A stretch of DNA of 10,941 bases from Bacillota bacterium (GTDB lineage Bacteria; Bacillota_I; Bacilli_A; RFN20; CAG-826), in NCBI GenBank assembly GCA_023396795.1, contig JAEWUY010000086.1, forward strand, positions 1 through 10,941, given 5' to 3'. The notes below the pieces were generated by a model, which saw only the letters and a program-made list of their open reading frames with translations, had not been told where the DNA came from and did no database searches. The position numbers and the translations under genes were made by a program. Shown here one piece after another: positions 1 through 6,131 of the stretch. Positions within the stretch are counted from its first letter, which is position 1, and each line of letters begins with the position of its first letter.

Positions 1-648
1 GTTTTGTCTAATGCTCTCGCGGTTTGTTATTTCGTTATCCGGTATTTTTGTGCCAAAATACTCTTCGATTTTCTTGCGATTGTCATTTTTTTCATCATGA
101 TCCGTTTCACCGGTAAAAAAGCCAAACTTGATCTCGGGGGCAGAAACGAGAATCTCTCTAAGACGATCGATTTGATCATTAACCAATGCGTTAAGCGGGA
201 AAATAAATATGGCCCTGATGCCAGATTTGTTATTACCCTCATTAATCTCTCGCAAAATGTGATCAATAATCGGGTAAAGATAACATTCTGTCTTTCCTGA
301 ACCCGTGCCTGTCGAAATAACGACATTTCGACCAGCTTTAATCTTATTGATGGATTCCAATTGATGCAAATAAAGAGGCCGGTTTTTGTTCTCTTTGATT
401 TTATTAATTTCCAAGAAGCGATTTGTAAAAATCTGCTGATTCACAAGATCCTGAATGCTCGAAGCGCACTCGAAAGGCAAAGTAGAGAGAAGATAAGGAC
501 CATTGTACAAAGTTGTTTCCATCTCTTTTAGCCTTAGGTAAAACAAGTCGCGATATTCCTGATCGCGAATAGTAAAGATCGAGCGCATATATTCAGAAAA
601 ACTTGCCTTGATTTTGGCAGTCTGATCCATAATGTTGTGCTTTTTCAT
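1..648 (-). CDS. SF2 DEAD/DEAH-type helicase, N-terminal part (3' end beyond window)
   Basis: The reading frame is open for 216 codons from ATG at 648 to the window edge, so only the N-terminus of what is probably a large protein is visible. Residues 92-121 hold a Q-like region (LYLHQLESI) and the Walker A motif STGTGSGKTE (112-121). Motif Ia is FPLNALVNDQ (150-159), and FFTGET (177-182) sits where motif Ib is expected. The DEAH box and C-terminal RecA domain lie outside. The combination TGTGSGKTE followed by PLNALVNDQ is typical of the large DUF1998-associated helicases (MrfA, DrmA, DruE, DpdJ-like), which act on DNA and often sit in anti-phage systems. That assignment is from family knowledge. 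Residues 1-90 are a helical, unrecognised N-terminal segment. The start overlaps the stop of the 913-aa gene by 4 bp (ATGA) and has AAGGA 6 nt upstream, so the two are co-translated. Helicase: very likely. Exact subfamily: uncertain. Confidence 0.9.
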   Translation of the reverse strand, partial: MKKHNIMDQTAKIKASFSEYMRSIFTIRDQEYRDLFYLRLKEMETTLYNGPYLLSTLPFECASSIQDLVNQQIFTNRFLEINKIKENKNRPLYLHQLESINKIKAGRNVVISTGTGSGKTECYLYPIIDHILREINEGNNKSGIRAIFIFPLNALVNDQIDRLREILVSAPEIKFGFFTGETDHDEKNDNRKKIEEYFGTKIPDNEITNRESIRQN

Positions 649-659
649 AATGTGTCCTT
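645..659 (-). promoter_or_regulatory. ATGA stop/start overlap with internal Shine-Dalgarno (translational coupling)
   Basis: The TGA stop of the 913-aa gene (647-645) overlaps the helicase ATG (648-646) as ATGA. An AAGGA site lies at 659-655 inside the last codons of the upstream gene, 6 nt before the ATG. This arrangement implies coupled translation and probably a fixed stoichiometry of the two products. Confidence 0.85.
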
Positions 660-3386
660 AAAATCGATATATAATTTTTCAATCACTGGCATATTTTTTG
701 CGTTGGGATGATCGGCATCCGCCGAAAAATGGATACACCGATCTCTATCGTTATATAATAGCCCATCTCCATCCATTGTAGTAATTTCTGCCCAAACTCC
801 TTTACTAATGTCTTGGTCCTTTACTAAGATGATTAAATGCCCCAAACGTCGAAGTGAATCTTCTCGTTCGATTAATTGAGATAAGGCACCAACAAAGGCG
901 ATCTCGTTTTCTTCAAGATCGGGCTCATCATACTTTTTAATTATTCTTATGATGGGGCAATTGCTGAGAGTGACTTTGTAAGTATTTGTTTTATTAGCAA
1001 GGACTAGTTTATTAATTTTGAAGCGATGATCAACAAGATAATCAAGATCAACAAAAAAATAAGGTAATTCCGCCAGTGGCGTTTCGGTACCAAAAAGTTC
1101 ATCAATTTCAAAAAGTTGTATTCGATAATTAACAAATGGATAAAGAGATGATGGGCGTGGATAAATTGTCTGTCCGGAGATGATGGCGCTTTCCCACAAA
1201 GGTTCAGAAATAAATCCCTTTTTGATGCGACATACAACTTTTTTATTAGAATCGAAGAAAAATAGAAATTCGTGTTTCTTGGTGATCTCATTATATGAAA
1301 GAACAGCCTTATTCGGGTCTATATAGGTGTAAAAATCAATAAAAATATAATTTCTAGAAACCTCGTTTTCGAAAGTCAAACGAATAAAAGGTATTTTAGC
1401 AAAATCATAGGAGGCAAGTGAAGATAAATAGTATTCAGTTTTCCATCCATTATCGCTGTGCGCAATTGGTTCGATTACTTGCTGCTGGTAATACCCATAA
1501 TTGAAAATCAAGGAATTATAATTGCCACCAATAACAACAATTTTACCACCGCTTTTCTCTAAATGATCTCGCGTAAATCTTCCAAGGTGAGTTTGCCATT
1601 TTTCTCCATCTACCGAAAATGCGAAAATTTTTGGATTGACATAAAGATGCCCTTTAACTTCACCGATTCTTTTGTTAAATACAGCATAAACAGAATTTAT
1701 AGAATAACTGCTGTGCCGATGGTCGCCAGTTGCAGTATGACAAGTAACTGTATATTTATCGTTATCCGAATTACTATACGCTTCGACATCGATCCTCGAA
1801 TCATAAACAAAGGCAAATCGACTTTGAAGAATTGCTTTTTTGTTTTTTAAATGGTAGGCAAAAACATCATAAATGCCATTATTTAAATTTTCTAAAGAAA
1901 GCCGGAACTGATTAACACCATTGTCTTGTTTGGAAACGATAACAATATTAGGATTGGCGATTAATTTTTTGTTAATGACAAGACCAACTTCGGTTTCTAA
2001 TGCTTCTGTTTCGACGATGATAGAGTATATTTTTTTGTAAATTCTAATTATATTGCCGCCACTAGAAAAAACGGCATCTTGAAATAATTCGCCTTCTAAT
2101 CCGGGTTTTTGAACTTTGCAAAAAATATACTTTTCGCCATCAAATAAATAAGTTCTTAAGGGGTCAATCTCAACTTGAAAAACAAAGTAACCATTCTCTT
2201 TAAAGAGAAATTTCATAAATTCAGGTGATTCTTCTTTTGGTTTATAAACAAGGAGTGGACCCTTAAAGTTTGAACCGGGTTTAACTTCTTCCCCCCCGTT
2301 GGGGTCTATAAAAAGTATGCGCCGGAATAATTCCGATTTTGAGTCAAACAAAACCTCTCCACTTTCAATGTCTAGAATTTGGTAGTTAATATTATTAAAA
2401 ATGTTCAGTGTCAAAGGAATAGTGTTCGAACGAACGATAAAGAAATCGCCGATCACATCATTATCGACTTCGACATCATAAGTGTTAAAAACTTTTCCGT
2501 TAAGAAAGAGACGCAAACGAATGTTATAGGCATTATTCATATCACTTATGCGGTGTTCTTTGCTTATCAATGTAAGTACGGCGTTTTTCGAAATAAATTT
2601 GTCCTTCCAAATTCCAGTTGGCCGCGAAGCTCGTGGTTTTCTTTCCAATTTTGTTTTCCATTCGTCAAATGCCACGGCATAAAATGGATGAATTTTCGGC
2701 TGATTTTCGATTAAGTAAGCATTGATTAATCCGATACACGTAAAGCCAATATTAACCAGTGATTCTAAATTGGTGTTTTTAGCTATGTTTAATTGAGTAA
2801 AGCGCGAAAGTTTGTATGTTTTGCCTTTAATAATAAGCTCATCTTCGGCTTCGTTGTAGACTCTTCGCTCTTGCATATATTCGAAAGTAGAGGACAGCTC
2901 ATTTTTTACCGTTTTTTCATCGACATCAAGTTGCAAATACAAGTTCTTTTCATAAATGGCATAGCAAAAATCAAAGAAACCAGGTAACCAAAAGTAAGGT
3001 ACTACCGATATTGCCAAAAGCGTACCCACATATCTAAAGGATGTCCGACCATAAAATCCTGGATCAAACTCAGTTATTATCGCGATAATGCTTTTCTTAA
3101 TCTTGTTTCTATCACTACCCACGCTATCAAACACATCAATAATTTGATCCCATGTGCCACCACCCTCGTAGTCTCGCATAGCAACAAATACTAAAAAAAG
3201 AAAAATTTTAGCTCTAATTTGGCGTGTGGCGAAATTTAAATCGACTTTTGAAATATTTTCGCGGGCAAAGTTTTTAAAAAAATCTTCAAACTCGCGATTG
3301 CCATAATATTTAATTAATTCGATTGCAATGCTTTTCTTAGCTAAGAATAAATCAGCAATCCTGTCTATTTCTGCAACAAAATTCAC
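645..3386 (-). CDS. 913-aa uncharacterised helicase-partner protein, probable defence-system component
   Basis: The gene starts with GTG at 3386, with AAAGGAG (3402-3396) 9 nt upstream, and ends in TGA overlapping the helicase start. I do not recognise the family. Residues 1-240 are mostly helical and include the conspicuous strings GGGTWDQII (75-83), RTSFRYVGTLLA (114-125) and YFWLPGFFDF (131-140). From about 265 to the end the protein is rich in beta strands, with repeated short segments of aromatic/Asp/Gly pattern (for example NGIYDVFAYHL at 503-513 and GKIVVIGG at 614-621), suggesting several Ig-like beta-sandwich domains. There is no signal peptide and no convincing membrane segment, so it is probably cytoplasmic. 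No Walker, nuclease or methylase motif is evident. Coupling to a large SF2 helicase resembles DruH-DruE (Druantia type III) or YjiT-YjiV of E. coli. This is an architectural inference only. Confidence 0.8.
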   Translation of the reverse strand: MNFVAEIDRIADLFLAKKSIAIELIKYYGNREFEDFFKNFARENISKVDLNFATRQIRAKIFLFLVFVAMRDYEGGGTWDQIIDVFDSVGSDRNKIKKSIIAIITEFDPGFYGRTSFRYVGTLLAISVVPYFWLPGFFDFCYAIYEKNLYLQLDVDEKTVKNELSSTFEYMQERRVYNEAEDELIIKGKTYKLSRFTQLNIAKNTNLESLVNIGFTCIGLINAYLIENQPKIHPFYAVAFDEWKTKLERKPRASRPTGIWKDKFISKNAVLTLISKEHRISDMNNAYNIRLRLFLNGKVFNTYDVEVDNDVIGDFFIVRSNTIPLTLNIFNNINYQILDIESGEVLFDSKSELFRRILFIDPNGGEEVKPGSNFKGPLLVYKPKEESPEFMKFLFKENGYFVFQVEIDPLRTYLFDGEKYIFCKVQKPGLEGELFQDAVFSSGGNIIRIYKKIYSIIVETEALETEVGLVINKKLIANPNIVIVSKQDNGVNQFRLSLENLNNGIYDVFAYHLKNKKAILQSRFAFVYDSRIDVEAYSNSDNDKYTVTCHTATGDHRHSSYSINSVYAVFNKRIGEVKGHLYVNPKIFAFSVDGEKWQTHLGRFTRDHLEKSGGKIVVIGGNYNSLIFNYGYYQQQVIEPIAHSDNGWKTEYYLSSLASYDFAKIPFIRLTFENEVSRNYIFIDFYTYIDPNKAVLSYNEITKKHEFLFFFDSNKKVVCRIKKGFISEPLWESAIISGQTIYPRPSSLYPFVNYRIQLFEIDELFGTETPLAELPYFFVDLDYLVDHRFKINKLVLANKTNTYKVTLSNCPIIRIIKKYDEPDLEENEIAFVGALSQLIEREDSLRRLGHLIILVKDQDISKGVWAEITTMDGDGLLYNDRDRCIHFSADADHPNAKNMPVIEKLYIDFKDTL

Positions 3387-3394
3387 TATCTATT

Positions 3395-3402
3395 GCTCCT
3401 TT
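3395..3402 (-). promoter_or_regulatory. Shine-Dalgarno of the 913-aa gene (decides a GTG start)
   Basis: AAAGGAGC on the minus strand lies 8-9 nt upstream of GTG at 3386-3384. No ATG in this frame has comparable spacing, so the GTG is the preferred start. Confidence 0.75.
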
Positions 3403-3423
3403 AATAAAATAGAAAGGGGATGG

Positions 3424-3439
3424 TCTATATTTATATAGA
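3424..3439. promoter_or_regulatory. Dyad TCTATAT-TT-ATATAGA in the 5' leader of the helicase operon
   Basis: Two perfect 7-bp arms (3424-3430 and 3433-3439) are separated by 2 nt. The dyad lies between the -10 box (3474) and the Shine-Dalgarno (3402), roughly 30-45 bp downstream of the expected transcription start. Its size and symmetry suit a binding site for a dimeric repressor that would block early elongation, or a small RNA hairpin. AT-rich dyads also arise by chance in such DNA. Confidence 0.4.
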
Positions 3440-3473
3440 AAAATCAGATCAACGGTTCTAAAAAACTAAATAA

Positions 3474-3502
3474 ATTATAACATAATATGACAGTCGTAAC
3501 AA
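3474..3502 (-). promoter_or_regulatory. SigA/sigma70-type promoter of the 913-aa gene / helicase operon
   Basis: On the minus strand, TTGTTA (3502-3497) is followed by a 17-nt spacer and a perfect TATAAT (3479-3474). A TG dinucleotide one base before the -10 makes it an extended -10 promoter. Predicted transcription starts near 3467, leaving a leader of about 80 nt before GTG at 3386. The promoter lies downstream of the LRR gene's stop (3600), so the helicase pair can be expressed separately from the LRR modules. Confidence 0.75.
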
Positions 3503-3564
3503 AAGTAAACTAGTTAAATCAACGATGTTCTTTTCAAGTGTTTGGGTTCGTTTGATGGCTTGAT

Positions 3565-3587
3565 TAATAAACAATCATTATTTATTA
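3565..3587. repeat. AT-only inverted repeat after the 585-aa LRR gene
   Basis: Arms TAATAAA and TTTATTA (7 bp) enclose a 9-nt loop, starting 13 nt past the stop of the LRR gene. It could serve as a weak 3' hairpin, but the stem has no G-C pairs and no T tract follows. I do not call it an intrinsic terminator. Apart from this and the promoter, the 213-bp gap 3387-3599 shows nothing. Confidence 0.25.
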
Positions 3588-3599
3588 GCGCCAAAAAAT

Positions 3600-5357
3600 T
3601 CAATTATTTATGGATAAATGCAACCATTTTATCGGTCGCTTGTAATAATTCCAAGAAGGATCCCACTTGGTTTTGTTGGATTCAATATATGCAAAAATAG
3701 TCAAAGAATCGCAGTTTCGAAAAGCACCAGAACCGATTTTAACCACTGAGAAAGGAATTAGAAACGACACTAGCGATTTGCAACCATCGAAGGCCGAATC
3801 TCCAATGTTTATTAACCCTTCCCATACTTTTATTTCTTGGAGAGCAAAACATCCTTGAAAAGCTTGGTTGCCGATTGTTGTAAGGCTTGCCGGCATTATA
3901 AGCTTCTCAAGAGAACAGCAATTCTTAAAGGCTCCGTTTTGGATTTCTTTTATGAAATCGGGAATCACAACATTCTTTAGTGAAGAACAACCTTCAAAAG
4001 CATACCATTTGATGCTTTCGACTCCCTCTGGTATCGTTAATTCTTTTAGAGATTTACATCCGCGAAAAGAACTTTCCCCGATAAACATTATGCTTCTTGG
4101 CAAAATAAGTGACTTTAAAGAAACGCAACCATCAAAAGCGTGAATGCCAATATAGGAATTGCCTTCAGGGATATTAATGTTTTCTAGTTTGGAACAATTC
4201 ATAAAAGTCCAGCCGCCGAAATATTGAAGACTGATTGGCATTTTTATTTTAGTGATATACTTACAATTTGCAAAAGCATGGCTTTTGATTGTTTTAATAT
4301 TGTCAGGGATATTACAATCGCCGCTATTTGTTTTCAAACATAAAACGACACTATTTGCTTGTTTATCAATCAATAATCCATTATCCATAGCGAACTTTAT
4401 ATTATTTAAATCAATCTCGATTGATTCTATTTTTGCGCATTCTTTGAAAACATCATCTCCGATAAATAACAAACTGGCAGGTAGTTTAATTTTCTCTAAA
4501 GTCTCGCAACCGGAGAAAGCCTCAGAATATATTTTTTTAATACCCTCTGGCAAAACAATCGATTTTAAAGATTTGCATCCATCTAATAGCTGAACAGAAA
4601 TGGTATTAATCTTTGGGGGCAAGGTAATGATTGATAGTCGGCTACAAGAAGCAAATGCCCGGGCTTGAATATTTGTGACACTTTTGGGAATTAATATTGA
4701 GCGCAAAGAAGAACAGTATTCAAAGGCCCCGTATTTAATTGTTTTTACCGTGTCAGGAATAATGACTTCTTGAAGAGATTTGCATGAAGAAAAGGCGAAT
4801 TCGCCAATAACGGCAACCATATGCCCTTTGACCTCGCGCGGTATTTCAATTATTGTTAACGTATTTTTTACTTTGAAATTAATTTGCACTAATTCAAGAT
4901 CCGCGGATTCATTGTCCTGAATTTTGAATTTGATATCAGAGAACCAAAATTCTTTGTTCGCGATCTTCTTCAGTGACATCTTTTTATTATTTATGCTCCC
5001 GGTTTCTTCTTCTACTAGCATTTTAGTTGGCTTGTTCTTAACAAAAGAACGTGCGATTTGGCGTGCTGAAATTAATTCTTCTTCAGTTACGATCGCAAGC
5101 GATTTCCGAACGGCGGAAAAAGAACCTTCAATATCTTCTTTTTTAAATAGTAGAGATACAACTTTCATAAATGGACGGTTGTCAACGAAATCATAAACTT
5201 CGATAACTTCGCCTTCGAGGCCTTCTTTTTTTCCTTCGACATAGGCAATACAACCGACTTCAACGACAAAATCGCAGTTATAACGATATGATGTCCCATC
5301 TATAAACATAATCTCCACAGTTTTGGTTTCTGCAATTTCAGTAATTAGTTTAGACAT
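3600..5357 (-). CDS. Intracellular BspA-type leucine-rich repeat protein with SH3-like N-terminus (module B)
   Basis: The 585-aa product starts with ATG at 5357. Upstream is only a weak AAAGAAG Shine-Dalgarno. There is no signal peptide or transmembrane helix. Residues about 13-70 look like a small SH3/KOW-type beta domain (SYRYNCDF..VEVGCIAYVEG..GLEGEVIEV). Residues 72-160 form a linker with helical and strand-rich parts. Residues 168-553 contain about 16 LRR_5 (BspA-like) units of roughly 23 residues with the consensus C-x-SL-x-x-I-x-IP-x-x-V-x-x-IG-x-x-AF-x-x-C. The seventh unit (about 312-348) is irregular, with the NGLLID hairpin often seen in LRR_5 arrays. The C-terminal cap (560-578) has the pattern W-D-x-x-W....P-x-K-W. 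LRR_5 proteins are usually surface or secreted adhesins, so a cytoplasmic one suggests protein recognition inside the cell. The gene follows the 186-aa NSSSSH-motif gene by 23 nt and is probably cotranscribed with it. Function unknown. Confidence 0.92.
   Translation of the reverse strand: MSKLITEIAETKTVEIMFIDGTSYRYNCDFVVEVGCIAYVEGKKEGLEGEVIEVYDFVDNRPFMKVVSLLFKKEDIEGSFSAVRKSLAIVTEEELISARQIARSFVKNKPTKMLVEEETGSINNKKMSLKKIANKEFWFSDIKFKIQDNESADLELVQINFKVKNTLTIIEIPREVKGHMVAVIGEFAFSSCKSLQEVIIPDTVKTIKYGAFEYCSSLRSILIPKSVTNIQARAFASCSRLSIITLPPKINTISVQLLDGCKSLKSIVLPEGIKKIYSEAFSGCETLEKIKLPASLLFIGDDVFKECAKIESIEIDLNNIKFAMDNGLLIDKQANSVVLCLKTNSGDCNIPDNIKTIKSHAFANCKYITKIKMPISLQYFGGWTFMNCSKLENINIPEGNSYIGIHAFDGCVSLKSLILPRSIMFIGESSFRGCKSLKELTIPEGVESIKWYAFEGCSSLKNVVIPDFIKEIQNGAFKNCCSLEKLIMPASLTTIGNQAFQGCFALQEIKVWEGLINIGDSAFDGCKSLVSFLIPFSVVKIGSGAFRNCDSLTIFAYIESNKTKWDPSWNYYKRPIKWLHLSINN
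3699..4856 (-). repeat. Tandem 69-bp-period coding repeats (LRR_5 array)
   Basis: The DNA shows an approximate 69-bp periodicity because it encodes 23-residue LRR units. The recurring signal is AF-x-x-C-x-SL followed by a IP turn. The copies are diverged at nucleotide level, so this is an old protein repeat array and not a recent DNA tandem duplication. Confidence 0.85.
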
Positions 5358-5380
5358 TTATATGCGCTTCTTTATTAAAT

Positions 5381-5941
5381 TTAATAAAAATATGAAGATT
5401 CAATCTCAATAGCCACATTAGTATCTATAACGATGTTTTTGATCGAGTAGCACACTACATCTACATTTGATAAATCCATAAACAATTCTTCGGCATTTCC
5501 AATTAGTTCATCATCAATCATATAGATAAAAAAATCTTCTTCGCTGATTGTTGGTTTTATTCTGCGATCGCAAGCGAAACGATAGGAATCCAATCTTTTT
5601 TCATTTTGCAATAGTTCTTTAATGCGTTTAAGATAAGTTTCAGAGTTGAAATTTGGAATTTTTTTGCCAAGATAAATCACTAAAGATTCGCAAAAATTTA
5701 ATTTCCCGGTTGTAGAAGCTTTGTAGTTAGGAAAATCTATAATGCTATCCAAAAAAATCTCCTTGCGGGCTTCTTCCATGCCCACATTGTTCTTTTTGGA
5801 GTAATCGCGGGCTTCTTCTTCTAATTCTTTGTCGCTTTGTTTATTGCCACCTAAAAAATCACTATCTTTAGAAACGAGAGAAAAACTATGGCTTGAACTT
5901 GAGTTTGTTTCAAAAACTCCATAGCGGATTACCTGAATCAT
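5381..5941 (-). CDS. NSSSSH-motif protein, 186 aa (module B)
   Basis: I place the start at ATG 5941, which has a near-perfect AAGGAGG 6 nt upstream. The resulting N-terminus aligns residue for residue with the 192-aa paralogue at 9222-9800; an in-frame ATG at 6058 lacks both properties. Residues 8-22 read GVFETNSSSSHSFSL. A second conserved block is GKLNFCESL...LGK (79-93), followed by FNSETYLKRIKELL (98-111). A third is SIKNIV-x-D-x-NV near the C-terminus (166-176). Residues 35-65 are charged and helical. There is no signal peptide and no membrane segment. I recognise the FETNSSSSHS string as occurring in uncharacterised phage and bacterial proteins, but know no assigned function. The Ser-rich turn followed by His could form an active site or metal/phosphate-binding loop, which is speculation. 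It lies 23 nt upstream of the 585-aa LRR gene, probably in one operon. Confidence 0.85.
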   Translation of the reverse strand: MIQVIRYGVFETNSSSSHSFSLVSKDSDFLGGNKQSDKELEEEARDYSKKNNVGMEEARKEIFLDSIIDFPNYKASTTGKLNFCESLVIYLGKKIPNFNSETYLKRIKELLQNEKRLDSYRFACDRRIKPTISEEDFFIYMIDDELIGNAEELFMDLSNVDVVCYSIKNIVIDTNVAIEIESSYFY

Positions 5942-5947
5942 CAAATA

Positions 5948-5954
5948 CCTCCTT
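5948..5954 (-). promoter_or_regulatory. Strong Shine-Dalgarno deciding the start of the 186-aa gene
   Basis: AAGGAGG on the minus strand has a 6-nt spacer to ATG 5941. It rules out the longer frame from 6058, which would place this site inside coding sequence. Confidence 0.9.
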
Positions 5955-5986
5955 TTTTGAGAACAAAACGAATGATTGTTGCAAGG

Positions 5987-5998
5987 TTGATTAATCAA
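5987..5998. promoter_or_regulatory. Perfect 12-bp palindrome TTGATTAATCAA upstream of module B
   Basis: The fully self-complementary 12-mer lies 46 bp before the start codon of the 186-aa gene, in a 190-bp gap with no convincing -35/-10 pair. It may be an operator for a dimeric DNA-binding protein. Chance is possible in AT-rich DNA. Confidence 0.35.
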
Positions 5999-6003
5999 AC
6001 GAG

Positions 6004-6034
6004 GCAGAGACAAATAATGAATTGTTTTCTCTGC
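6004..6034. repeat. Inverted repeat GCAGAGA / TCTCTGC between the 410-codon gene and module B
   Basis: Perfect 7-bp arms (6004-6010 and 6028-6034) enclose a 17-nt AT-rich loop. The arms contain G-C pairs, unusual for this intergenic DNA, so a transcript from the minus strand could fold here. No T tract follows on the minus strand, so it is not a standard terminator. It may be an attenuator or leader hairpin next to the palindrome at 5987-5998. Confidence 0.35.
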
Positions 6035-6131
6035 TTGCACGCCACCATTAGAAATCAAGGTTTTGTTGGTGTTTTAAAATTTGTCTTTTCTTAACGATGC
6101 CGTTGCCGATTTTTACTTCGCATATTCTCTT

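Noticed and set aside
27..326. 99-aa minus-strand frame over the left edge
   Set aside because: It is out of frame with the helicase, whose conserved motifs occupy the same bases in the other frame.
2379..2714. 111-aa plus-strand frame (and similar plus-strand frames at 1563-1850, 2793-2987, 3868-4143, 4252-4593, 4924-5196)
   Set aside because: These are antisense shadows of the 913-aa and LRR genes, with no ribosome sites and no recognisable domains.
3565..3587. Hairpin after the LRR gene as an intrinsic terminator
   Set aside because: The stem has only A-T pairs and is not followed by a T tract in the direction of transcription.
3699..4856. Regular spacing that could suggest a CRISPR or DNA tandem repeat
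   Set aside because: The period of about 69 bp is explained by 23-residue LRR units. Copies are diverged in DNA and there are no unique spacers between identical repeats.
5942..6058. Upstream extension of the 186-aa gene to an ATG at 6058 (39 extra residues)
   Set aside because: It has no ribosome site, it would bury a near-perfect AAGGAGG, and the paralogue at 9222-9800 begins exactly at the internal Met.
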